8,053 nucleotides of DNA from an uncultured Chloroflexota bacterium (lineage in GTDB: Bacteria > Chloroflexota > Dehalococcoidia > Dehalococcoidales > RBG-16-60-22): positions 1-8,053 of the forward strand of contig CAIWTG010000013.1 of the NCBI GenBank assembly GCA_903915565.1, read 5' to 3'. Below are positions 1 to 6,240 of the stretch, in pieces. The position numbers and the translations under genes are program-made. The notes beneath the pieces are model-generated. The model made no database searches. It had not been told where the DNA came from and worked only from the letters and a program-made list of their open reading frames with translations. Positions within the stretch are counted from its first letter, which is position 1; the number at the start of each line of letters is the position of its first letter.

Positions 1-192
1 ACCTGAAAAAATAAAGATAGTAACTAGTGGCTCTCATGTTAAATTTTAGTTACCGAGCCGATTTATTCATGTAGCATAACGGCAAAGAAAATCTAGAGCC
101 AGACAAAATTACTAACGCGAGCGGTTAAAGCATTTTTTTGAGTATAGGTTGATTGATGTAAGATATCCAACAATGGTTAAGGGAGAGTAAAC
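1..192. other. Upstream intergenic region of the ABC importer operon
   Basis: No convincing coding frame is seen here, although an upstream gene may end before base 1. The stretch just before the first permease contains GGGAG at 181-185, seven bases before the ATG, a good ribosome binding site. A weak promoter candidate is TTGAGT (138-143) with TAAGAT (159-164), but the spacer is only 15 bp and the -10 matches 4 of 6. Near the left edge two inverted repeats interleave (20-26 with 47-53, and 29-33 with 55-59). The operon promoter is therefore not firmly located and could lie upstream of the window. Confidence 0.4.
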
Positions 193-1161
193 ATGACAAC
201 TTATATCATACGCCGGATTTTACTCGGTTTTATGACTCTTATCCTGGTCACCATGATGGTATTCTTACTCGTTCGTCTATTACCCGGTGACCCGGTGATG
301 AGATATATGGCCAATTTCACCGGCACCGGACAACAGAATATCATGACCCCCGAACAGCATGATGCTATGCTGGTAAAATTGGGTTTAGACAGACCCTTGC
401 CGGTGCAGTATTGGGACTGGATATCCAAAGTTTTCAGGGGGGATTTAGGCGAATCATTAGTAATACAACAGCCAATAAGCGGCCTTATTAAGGATGTATT
501 ACCAAGAACGGCGTATATTGGCATTTTGATGTTTATATTCGGTACGTTCGGCGGTATTTTGGTAGGGATTTATTGTGCTTTAAGACGGGGCACTTGGCTG
601 GATAATACCCTTACTACCATCGCGAATATTGGGATGACTATACCAGTTTTCTGGCTGGGAATCCTGTTGATTTACGTTTTTGCCTATAAGCTGGGGTGGT
701 TCCCCATGTTCGGCTGGGTTGCTCCATGGGATAACTTCTGGAAAAGCTGCACTTATGTAGTACTACCAGTCGCATCTGTGACACTTGGGGGCATCGCTGG
801 AATGGCCCGTCTGACGCGGTCTTGCATGCTTGAGGTGATGGGGAAGGAATATGTTCGTACCGCCTGGGCAAAAGGCTTGCGCGAAAGAGTCATCGTGGTT
901 AGGCATCAGCTGAAGAACGCGATGATTCCGGTGGTCACCGCGCTCGGCGGCACTTTAGGCATGATTCTGGGCGGTTCAGTGTTTATCGAGACGGTGTTCA
1001 GTATTCCTGGTATGGGCAGGTTGATGACCCAGGCGATTTTTGATTATGACTATCAGATAGTCCAAGCAACTACGCTGATATTCGGCGCCATCGTTATCTT
1101 TTCCAACTTGATAGTCGATATTGCTTGGGGCTGGCTCGATCCCAGGATTAGATATTCGTAA
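193..1161 (+). CDS. dppB: ABC importer permease, DppB/OppB family
   Basis: This is one of the two inner-membrane channel subunits of a dipeptide/oligopeptide/nickel-type ABC importer. The 322-residue length is typical. Residues about 9-30 form the first membrane helix, followed by the family's LLPGDP turn (29-34) and a large extracytoplasmic loop with GLDRPLPVQYWDW (64-76). The remaining helices lie at about 105-310 (BPD_transp_1 domain). The cytoplasmic EAA coupling loop, which docks on the ATPase, is near 219-241 (EYVRTAWAKGL...). The C-terminus DPRIRYS is characteristic. The start is supported by GGGAG seven bases upstream. Its stop codon TAA runs into the AAGGAG ribosome binding site of the next gene, so translation of the two is probably coupled. 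Family identity is sure; the ligand (dipeptide, oligopeptide, nickel complex) cannot be read from this subunit. Confidence 0.95.
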   Translation: MTTYIIRRILLGFMTLILVTMMVFLLVRLLPGDPVMRYMANFTGTGQQNIMTPEQHDAMLVKLGLDRPLPVQYWDWISKVFRGDLGESLVIQQPISGLIKDVLPRTAYIGILMFIFGTFGGILVGIYCALRRGTWLDNTLTTIANIGMTIPVFWLGILLIYVFAYKLGWFPMFGWVAPWDNFWKSCTYVVLPVASVTLGGIAGMARLTRSCMLEVMGKEYVRTAWAKGLRERVIVVRHQLKNAMIPVVTALGGTLGMILGGSVFIETVFSIPGMGRLMTQAIFDYDYQIVQATTLIFGAIVIFSNLIVDIAWGWLDPRIRYS

Positions 1162-1171
1162 GGAGACCAAA

Positions 1172-2089
1172 ATGGCCGAGAAACCAAAAGTATCAATCGG
1201 AAGTGTTGATGCGATGGGGGCGACAGCGGCCCCCCCGCGCACCAGCGAGTGGCGTAGATTCGCCAGGATATTTTTCGGGCGAAAATTGTATCTCATAGGG
1301 TTTATTATCGTAGCAATTATCGTTCTAACGGCGATTTTTGCCCAGGTGATAGCTCCTTACGATCCTATCGAAAATGACTTAGACCATAGACTTCAACCCC
1401 CTTCTGCCGACCATTGGTTAGGTACAGACCAGCTTGGCAGGGATATGCTTAGTCGTATTATATATGGGGCTCAAATATCGCTATTAATCGGTTTTTCCGC
1501 GGTCTTTGCTTCAGCCATCATCGGCGCACTCATGGGTTTGGCCGCAGCTCACTACGGCGGGTGGGTGTTCACCGTCATCATGAGACTCACCGATGTATTG
1601 ATGTCCTTGCCCAGTATTATATTGATGATGCTTATTGCCGGTATGTTAAAGGGGGGCGGCATCTGGATTGTAGTGTTTGCCCTTGGATTCGGCAGCATTC
1701 CAGGCATGGCCCGTATGATGTGCGGTCAGGCATTAAGTGTAAAACAGAATGATTACATAATGGCGGCTCGTGCGGTAGGTATGAGCAACTGGCGTATCAT
1801 GCTAACGCAGATATTCCCCAACGCTTTTCCTCCGTTAATTGTTGGACTTACGATGGGTATAGGCGGCGTTGTCATGGGAGAAGCGGGTTTGAGCTTCCTT
1901 GGAATCGGCGTACAGGCACCCACACCTTCCTGGGGAAACATGGTTATGGACGGGCAGCGTTTCTTAATGACAAACCCGCTGCTTTCCTTAATCCCCGGTG
2001 TTGCCATTATGTTACTGGTATTCGGTTTTAATATGGTCGGCGATGGCATCAGGGATGCTATCGACCCGAGATTAAGGGGTGTCCTCTAG
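1172..2089 (+). CDS. dppC: ABC importer permease, DppC/OppC family
   Basis: Second channel subunit, pairing with the DppB-like protein. I place the start at ATG 1172 (305 residues) because AAGGAG sits at 1160-1165, six bases before it. An in-frame ATG at 1121 would overlap dppB by 41 nt and has no such site. A cytoplasmic N-terminus (1-35) leads into helix 1 (about 38-60, OppC_N region) and the motif APYDP (61-65). Next comes the strongly conserved HWLGTDQLGRDMLSRIIYGA (81-100). The EAA loop is at about 194-218 (DYIMAARAVGMSNWRI...). GEAGLSFLGIGVQAPTPSWG (236-255) and the C-terminal GDGIRDAIDPRLRG (290-303) are DppC/NikC hallmarks. The gap after dppB is 10 nt; 30 nt separate it from the first ATPase gene. 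Complete and apparently intact. Confidence 0.95.
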   Translation: MAEKPKVSIGSVDAMGATAAPPRTSEWRRFARIFFGRKLYLIGFIIVAIIVLTAIFAQVIAPYDPIENDLDHRLQPPSADHWLGTDQLGRDMLSRIIYGAQISLLIGFSAVFASAIIGALMGLAAAHYGGWVFTVIMRLTDVLMSLPSIILMMLIAGMLKGGGIWIVVFALGFGSIPGMARMMCGQALSVKQNDYIMAARAVGMSNWRIMLTQIFPNAFPPLIVGLTMGIGGVVMGEAGLSFLGIGVQAPTPSWGNMVMDGQRFLMTNPLLSLIPGVAIMLLVFGFNMVGDGIRDAIDPRLRGVL

Positions 2090-2119
2090 AAAATACGATA
2101 TTTTTTAGCAGGTGATATT

Positions 2120-3106
2120 ATGGCTTTATTGGATGTACAAGATTTAAAAACATATTTCCACACAGAATACGGTCTGGTTAAAGCAGCGGACGGTGTCTCC
2201 TTCCACATAAACCAGGGTGAAATCGTCGGGCTGGTAGGGGAAAGCGGCTGCGGCAAATCAGTAAGCATATTATCGGTGATGCAGTTGATTACTTCTCCAC
2301 CCGGCGAAAAAGCCGGCGGCAAGGTAATATTTGAAGGGAAGGATTTACTGAAATATCAGCCTAACGGACCGGAAATGCGCGCTCTCCGCGGCAGCAAGAT
2401 AACGATGATATTCCAGGAGCCGATGACTTCACTGAACCCGGTACTGACAATTGAACGCCAGCTGACGGAAACGCTGGAGTTGCATCTGGACATGGATAAA
2501 GCAGCCGCTAGAGAAAGAGCTATCGAGCTACTTAAAATGGTGGGTGTGCCTGATGCCGCCAAACGCATCGATGATTACCCCCATATGTTCAGCGGCGGTA
2601 TGCGTCAAAGGGTAATGATTGCCATGGCGATATCCTGCAACCCCATGATAATTTTTGCCGATGAACCGACTACGGCGGTTGATGTTACGACGCAAGCGCA
2701 GCTGCTGGAGCTGATGAAAGACCTCGTCACGCGTTTGGATACGTCGCTGGTTATTGTAACACATAACCTGGGTGTGGTAGCTCGGTACGCCCAGAGGATT
2801 TACGTGATGTATGCCGGGCGTATTATAGAATCAGGTCCTGCCGAAAGTATTTTTGCTCAACCGAAACATCCTTACACCATCGGGTTGCTAAATAGCGTTC
2901 CCAAGCTGGGTGAAAGACACGGGGAGAGGAAACTAATACCCATATATGGCCTACCGCCGAACTTAATTAATATGCCGCCTACCTGCGCTTTTTTGCCCAG
3001 ATGCACAGCAAAAATAGGAAGGTGCGCCAAAGAACCGTGGCCGGAGCTGCGGTCGGTGGGTAAAGATCACTATATTTCATGTTATGTGGATATAAAGGGG
3101 AAATAA
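2120..3106 (+). CDS. dppD: ABC importer ATPase, DppD/OppD family
   Basis: Cytoplasmic ATPase subunit of the importer, 328 residues, typical length. Motifs in order: Walker A GESGCGKS (40-47), Q-loop Gln99 (IFQEP), signature FSGGMRQR (157-164), Walker B ending in D181-E182, D-loop region TTAVDVT (184-190) and H-loop His215. The C-terminal oligopeptide-transporter extension (about 235-328) contains HPYT (250-253) and four cysteines, C289, C295, C302 and C321. These match the positions that hold an iron-sulfur cluster in some DppD-type ATPases; cluster binding here is inference. Small departures from the usual consensus are Val in place of Leu in the D-loop and HN in place of HD at the H-loop. 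The start is supported by AGGTGA (2110-2115) just upstream. It follows dppC by 30 nt and its stop overlaps the next start by one base. An OppD- or NikD-like role is equally possible from sequence. Confidence 0.95.
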   Translation: MALLDVQDLKTYFHTEYGLVKAADGVSFHINQGEIVGLVGESGCGKSVSILSVMQLITSPPGEKAGGKVIFEGKDLLKYQPNGPEMRALRGSKITMIFQEPMTSLNPVLTIERQLTETLELHLDMDKAAARERAIELLKMVGVPDAAKRIDDYPHMFSGGMRQRVMIAMAISCNPMIIFADEPTTAVDVTTQAQLLELMKDLVTRLDTSLVIVTHNLGVVARYAQRIYVMYAGRIIESGPAESIFAQPKHPYTIGLLNSVPKLGERHGERKLIPIYGLPPNLINMPPTCAFLPRCTAKIGRCAKEPWPELRSVGKDHYISCYVDIKGK

Positions 3107-4089
3107 TGAAAACATCAACAAATGACATGATAATGGAAGTGAAAAACTTAAAGATGTATTTCCCCATTACCCGAGGGTTGCTGCGGCGGAAAATCGGAGA
3201 TGTTAGAGCCGTAGACGACATCAGTTTTGAGATTAGGAAACATGAAACGCTCGGGTTGGTAGGGGAAAGCGGTTGCGGTAAGACCACCACCGGCCGATGT
3301 ATTCTTCGTCTATATCAGCCCACTGACGGGAGTATTATCTTTACCGGCGTTGATATTTCGAAAGTGCCGGAGCGGAAAATTATAGAACATCGCCGGGATA
3401 TGGGAGTAATTTTTCAAGACCCATTTGGTTCGTTAAACCCGAGGCAAAGCGCCGGGAGCATCGTCGGCGACCCTTTAAAAGTACACCGTATGGCTACTGG
3501 TAAAGCGTTGAAAGATAGAGTGACTGAATTATTTAAAATTGTTGGCCTTGACCCCAGCATGATGGACCGTGTCCCCCATGAGTTCAGTGGAGGTCAGCGG
3601 CAACGTATCGGCATAGCGCGTGCTTTGGCCTGCAATCCTTCGTTGATTGTTTGCGATGAGCCTATATCGGCGCTCGATGTGTCAATCCAAGCACAGATAA
3701 TCAACCTGCTGGAAGAACTGCAGCAAAAACTGGGTTTAACCTATCTCTTTATCGCCCATGACCTGGCGGTAGTGCAGCACATCAGCGACCGTGTGGCGGT
3801 GATGTATCTGGGGCGCATTATGGAACTGACGGATTCCAGCGAGCTTTATGAAAATCCTCTCCACCCATATACCAAGGCCTTGTTATCCGCCATACCGATA
3901 CCCGACCCGGTTGCAGAGAGGACACGCATGCGCATCGTGTTAAAGGGTGAGGTGCCCAGCCCGGTCAATCCGCCGCCGGGGTGCCATTTCCATCCAAGGT
4001 GCTCATTGGCGATAGCGGAATGCAGTCAGATGCGGCCGCCGCTGCGCGATGTAGGGAACGGGCATTACGTAGCTTGCATCCGCGTTTAA
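3106..4089 (+). CDS. dppF: ABC importer ATPase, DppF/OppF family
   Basis: Partner ATPase of the DppD-like subunit; the two form the nucleotide-binding heterodimer. I choose ATG 3106 (327 residues): it shares its A with the dppD stop in TAATG, and AAGGGG lies at 3095-3100, five bases upstream. An in-frame ATG nine codons earlier lies inside dppD and has no comparable site. Motifs: Walker A GESGCGKT (53-60), Q-loop Gln104 (FQDPFGSLNPR), signature FSGGQRQR (160-167), Walker B D184-E185, D-loop SALD (188-191) and H-loop His218. HPYTKALLSAIP (253-264) and the end domain with C293, C299, C306 and C324 are typical of DppF/OppF. All catalytic residues are present, so both ATP sites should be active. 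It is the last gene of the operon, followed by hairpin terminators. Confidence 0.95.
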   Translation: MKTSTNDMIMEVKNLKMYFPITRGLLRRKIGDVRAVDDISFEIRKHETLGLVGESGCGKTTTGRCILRLYQPTDGSIIFTGVDISKVPERKIIEHRRDMGVIFQDPFGSLNPRQSAGSIVGDPLKVHRMATGKALKDRVTELFKIVGLDPSMMDRVPHEFSGGQRQRIGIARALACNPSLIVCDEPISALDVSIQAQIINLLEELQQKLGLTYLFIAHDLAVVQHISDRVAVMYLGRIMELTDSSELYENPLHPYTKALLSAIPIPDPVAERTRMRIVLKGEVPSPVNPPPGCHFHPRCSLAIAECSQMRPPLRDVGNGHYVACIRV

Positions 4090-4118
4090 ACTCAACGATA
4101 TTCAGATTGGATAAAAAA

Positions 4119-4155
4119 ATACGGGCCGCGAATTTCGCGACCCGTATCTTATTTT
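4119..4155. terminator. Bidirectional intrinsic terminator between the convergent dppF and binding-protein genes
   Basis: ATACGGG (4119-4125) pairs with CCCGTAT (4141-4147), and CGCG (4127-4130) with CGCG (4136-4139) around a short AT-rich loop. On the plus strand the two stem blocks are separated by a C/A mismatch (4126/4140) and followed by CTTATTTT. On the minus strand the same position becomes a G-U pair, so the stem is continuous. There it is followed by a run of T from the A-tract at 4113-4119, which makes it the stronger terminator for the binding-protein transcript. It lies 29 nt past the dppF stop and 41 nt past the binding-protein stop. Confidence 0.85.
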
Positions 4156-4158
4156 CTG

Positions 4159-4188
4159 ACCGCTTACGTTATGCGGTGTTTTTATTTG
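4159..4188 (+). terminator. Possible second plus-strand terminator
   Basis: ACCGC (4159-4163) can pair with GCGGT (4173-4177) around a nine-base loop, and GTTTTTATTTG (4178-4188) follows. The stem is short, but position and T-rich tail fit a back-up terminator for the dpp operon just before it would run antisense into the binding-protein gene. The minus strand has no T tail here, so it would act in one direction only. Confidence 0.4.
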
Positions 4189-5772
4189 TTATTCTATCCA
4201 GGCGTAAGTATACCATAAGAATTCCGTGTACTGTCCGTAAGAACCGCCATGAAGCCTTGGGGCGATAGAGACAAGGCTGGGTACGTAGTATAGATAGCTC
4301 CACTGGCAGTATTTATCAGTTGTTAAGCGGGAGATTTGCTGATAAATCGGGATTCTCTTCGCAGCGTCGGCTTCTTGAGAGCCCTGCAAAGCTAAGTCAC
4401 AGAGTTCTTTGGGCTGGTCGCAACTTATCCAAGTGGTGACCTGCCACCCGGTAGAACTGTTCGCCGAAGGAATGGCATTCAGCGGGCCATTCTTCAGGGT
4501 ACTGGCCGGGTCAACCTGGAGACCTGGGAATCCGTACATCCAGATGTACCCATCCCAGCCTGTACCGCCGCCGCCAATCATTTGTACTAACTGCAGGTAG
4601 CCGATTTTCTGAATGTTCAACGTGATATTGGCTTTGGTAAGCATACCCTTAATCGCCATGGGGACATCATCAGGGCCGCCCTGCACCATGTACAAAGTGG
4701 TTTCAAAGCCACTAGGATGACCGGCTTGGGTCATGTAATCCGTAGCCGCAGTAAGACTAAAAGGATAGCCTTTGGTAGTAGTATCCGCGTATGGGTCGAG
4801 ACAGAACCCCTGGTTGGTGACTGTGCCATAACCGTAAGTCAATGTATCAACTAGCTTTTGTTTGTCAATGGCAGACTCAACAGCACGGCGAATATTAATA
4901 TCTTTGAGGATGGAATCCGGGTTCCCGCTGGAGGGTAACAGGCACATGTTAAAGACCATATCCATACTTTTTAGAATTGTAAAACCTGCATCGAGAACAC
5001 CTTGGGCGTCTTGTGTGTTAATGCCTGCCATGTCAATCTGCCCGGATTTGTAGGCCATGAGGGCAACGTTCGAGTCGGTAATAACGCTGAAGTCGACGCC
5101 CTCGACGTAAGGCTTGCCTCTCCAATAATTGGGGTTGGTGTCGAAGGTAACTTTGAGGTTGGGCTCATACCCCGTCTGGATGAAGGGGCCGGTGCCAACT
5201 ACATGGGTCTTGTTATATTCAGGAGTATTGTTCTTTAAAGCGGTTGGGTCATACATCAAGGCGCTCCACCAGCCGGCAAGAGCTTTTGCCGCTACCCAGT
5301 CAAACCCGTTGGCGAAGTTTAGTTTAACGGTGTAGTTATCGATAATGATGCAGTCTTTCCAACCTTTCATGTTAGGCCACATAAGGCTGGCGATTTCCCT
5401 ATCACAGTTATACTTCACGGCATCGGCATTGAAGGGAGTCCCATCAGTATATGAGATTCCCTGTCGAAGATGAAATGTCATAGAAGTTTTGTCTGCAGCT
5501 ATTTCGTAACTCTCTGCCAGCCACGGTTGAAGTGCGCCGGTTTTATCGACGATAAGGAGAGGTTCAACAGAACACCAGGTGATTGCGGCGTCACCAGGTC
5601 CGGCGGACCCGGTTGGGTCACCGATATCGGCGATGTTGGCGGAAGTAGTAAACTGGATTCGCCCGCCCTCTTTACCACCGCCCGGTTTGCTTATGGCGCT
5701 TTGGCCACATCCGGCAAGAACGATGCTTAGTATCATTAGTATGGCCAAAAATGCAAATAATATTTTTTTCAT
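4189..5772 (-). CDS. Extracytoplasmic substrate-binding lipoprotein, DppA/OppA family (SBP_bac_5)
   Basis: Binding protein that captures the ligand outside the membrane and delivers it to an ABC permease, very probably the one encoded at 193-4089. It has 527 residues, normal for the family. A lipoprotein signal peptide (MKK, hydrophobic 4-19) ends in the lipobox LAGC with lipidated Cys22, followed by a Gly/Ser-rich linker. Family markers include WLAESYEI (84-91), the FHLRQGISYTDGTPFNADAV stretch (100-119), GTGPF (193-197), NPNYWRGKPYVEGVDF (213-228) and DINIRRAVESAIDKQKLV (291-308). The C-terminus is rich in Trp/Tyr. Two ribosome binding sites precede the ATG: AAAGGA (5777-5782, four bases away) and AAGGAG (5785-5790). 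Unlike most such systems, it converges on the permease operon and has its own promoter. Peptide is the default ligand guess; nickel or opine-like ligands are not excluded. Confidence 0.92.
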   Translation of the reverse strand: MKKILFAFLAILMILSIVLAGCGQSAISKPGGGKEGGRIQFTTSANIADIGDPTGSAGPGDAAITWCSVEPLLIVDKTGALQPWLAESYEIAADKTSMTFHLRQGISYTDGTPFNADAVKYNCDREIASLMWPNMKGWKDCIIIDNYTVKLNFANGFDWVAAKALAGWWSALMYDPTALKNNTPEYNKTHVVGTGPFIQTGYEPNLKVTFDTNPNYWRGKPYVEGVDFSVITDSNVALMAYKSGQIDMAGINTQDAQGVLDAGFTILKSMDMVFNMCLLPSSGNPDSILKDINIRRAVESAIDKQKLVDTLTYGYGTVTNQGFCLDPYADTTTKGYPFSLTAATDYMTQAGHPSGFETTLYMVQGGPDDVPMAIKGMLTKANITLNIQKIGYLQLVQMIGGGGTGWDGYIWMYGFPGLQVDPASTLKNGPLNAIPSANSSTGWQVTTWISCDQPKELCDLALQGSQEADAAKRIPIYQQISRLTTDKYCQWSYLYYVPSLVSIAPRLHGGSYGQYTEFLWYTYAWIE

Positions 5773-5957
5773 CTTTTCCTTTCACTCCTTAAAAGAATTT
5801 AAGTTGAATTTTCAAAATTATCTTTATCCGGACACGCATCACCTCCTCTGGCTTTATGACTATTTATAATTAGTGGCCAAAGCCACTTTTTACCTCACAC
5901 AGAGAAAACTCACCACAACTTGACAAAAGAAAATAAATCGTCAAAATAAGTGAATTT
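5773..5957 (-). promoter_or_regulatory. Long 5' leader of the binding-protein gene with hairpin and unused perfect Shine-Dalgarno
   Basis: If the promoter at 5964-5992 is correct, the message has about 185 nt before its start codon. On the transcribed (minus) strand it carries a hairpin AGTGGC/GCCACT (5872-5887). It then has a perfect AGGAGGTGAT (5838-5847), which does not serve the real gene, about 65 nt further on. An ATG overlapping this site opens a 16-codon frame (5789-5839, MRVRIKIILKIQLKFF) whose TAA overlaps the AAGGAG of the real gene. The spacing of two bases is too tight for efficient initiation. CAGAGGAGG (5842-5850) can pair with TTTTCTCTG (5900-5908), enclosing the hairpin and hiding the site. 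I recognise no known riboswitch class. Confidence 0.4.
5872..5891. other. Short hairpin with T5 on the plus strand, in the binding-protein leader
   Basis: AGTGGC (5872-5877) and GCCACT (5882-5887) form a six-pair stem with a four-base loop, and TTTTT lies at 5887-5891 on the plus strand. Read on the plus strand it looks like a small intrinsic terminator, but no plus-strand gene ends near it. Read on the minus strand it is a stem-loop in the leader of the binding-protein message, preceded by AAAAA. I favour the leader interpretation. Confidence 0.4.
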
Positions 5958-5994
5958 GGCAGAATGATACAACTATACGACATACTTGTCAAGT
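5918..5994. repeat. Two ACTTG-N-CAA motifs flanking the binding-protein promoter
   Basis: ACTTGTCAAGT (5984-5994, a perfect inverted repeat around one central base) covers the -35 box. ACTTGACAAAA (5918-5928) repeats its first nine positions except the centre. The centres are 66 bp apart, one on the promoter and one in the leader. They could be a pair of operator sites, but one copy simply contains the -35 sequence, so chance is possible. Confidence 0.3.
5964..5992 (-). promoter_or_regulatory. Sigma70-type promoter of the binding-protein gene
   Basis: On the minus strand TTGACA (5992-5987), a full -35 match, is followed after exactly 17 bp by TATCAT (5969-5964), a 5 of 6 match to the -10. 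Transcription would start near 5957. The -35 lies inside an 11-bp palindrome-like sequence, ACTTGTCAAGT (5984-5994). A stronger promoter than anything seen before the permease operon fits the common need for excess binding protein. Confidence 0.75.
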
Positions 5995-6060
5995 GATTTA
6001 TGGGGAAGTAGTTTACGAGGCAAAAAAATATGGCAAAAAAGGCTAAAAAACAGGAAAATC

Positions 6061-6089
6061 TTTACAATAAAGACGTATCACCATATAAT
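6061..6089 (+). promoter_or_regulatory. Promoter of the tRNA-Thr gene
   Basis: TTTACA (6061-6066) matches 5 of 6 of the -35 consensus and TATAAT (6084-6089) is a perfect -10, with a 17-bp spacer. The predicted start near 6096 leaves a leader of about 47 nt to be removed by RNase P before the tRNA at 6143. Near-consensus boxes are expected for a stable-RNA gene. Confidence 0.8.
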
Positions 6090-6142
6090 TGAAAGAAAGC
6101 GTGACACATGAAGGTGGAAGGGTTGGGCGGAGGTATTAGCAA

Positions 6143-6217
6143 GCCAGCGTAGCTCAGTGGTAGAGCAGCGGTTTCGTAAACCGCGGGTCGTAGGTTCAAG
6201 TCCTATCGCTGGCTCCA
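6143..6217 (+). tRNA. tRNA-Thr, anticodon CGT
   Basis: A full cloverleaf can be drawn. Acceptor GCCAGCG (6143-6149) pairs with CGCTGGC (6207-6213), followed by discriminator T and an encoded CCA (6215-6217). The D stem is GCTC/GAGC. The anticodon stem is GCGGT (6168-6172) with ACCGC (6180-6184), around the loop TTCGTAA. Anticodon CGT (6175-6177) reads ACG codons (Thr). The T arm is GTAGG-TTCAAGT-CCTAT. The G1-C72 and C2-G71 pairs agree with known threonine identity features. It appears to be a single-gene unit with its own promoter. A T6 run (6219-6224) starts two bases after CCA. Confidence 0.97.
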
Positions 6218-6232
6218 GTTTTTTACCGGTAA
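6218..6232 (+). terminator. T-tract after the tRNA, possible transcription end
   Basis: Directly after the encoded CCA comes GTTTTTT (6218-6224), then the palindrome TTACCGGTAA (6223-6232). The stable tRNA arms upstream plus six T residues could end transcription, but there is no separate GC-rich stem, so this is only a candidate. The convergent PadR gene ends nine bases further on at 6241, and no clear minus-strand terminator is seen for it. Confidence 0.3.
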
Positions 6233-6240
6233 GAAAAGGA

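Noticed and set aside
112..139. Hairpin plus T7 run as a terminator of an upstream gene
   Set aside because: The best stem before the T-run (TAAC/GTTA) is only four pairs and ends several bases before the T residues.
138..164. Promoter for the dpp operon (TTGAGT, TAAGAT)
   Set aside because: A 15-bp spacer and a 4-of-6 -10 box are too poor to call; kept only as a remark in the upstream region.
2090..2106. AAAATA/TATTTT hairpin with T-run between dppC and dppD as an internal terminator
   Set aside because: All-AT six-pair stem is too weak, and dppD is clearly part of the same operon.
2095..4102. ACGATAT sequences after dppC (2095-2101) and after dppF (4095-4101) as PadR half-sites
   Set aside because: Only a seven-base half-site without a dyad, not near a promoter; expected by chance in AT-rich gaps.
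5831..5850. ATCACCTCCT on the plus strand resembles the 3' end of 16S rRNA
   Set aside because: The match is limited to the anti-Shine-Dalgarno core, and no other rRNA sequence surrounds it; it is better read as a Shine-Dalgarno on the minus strand.
5920..5956. Plus-strand promoter starting with TTGACA at 5920-5925
   Set aside because: At the proper spacing there is no -10-like hexamer, and no plus-strand gene follows before the tRNA, which has its own promoter.
6143..6217. tRNA gene as an attachment site of an integrated element
   Set aside because: No second copy of the tRNA 3' end, no integrase and no mobile-element gene are visible in the window.
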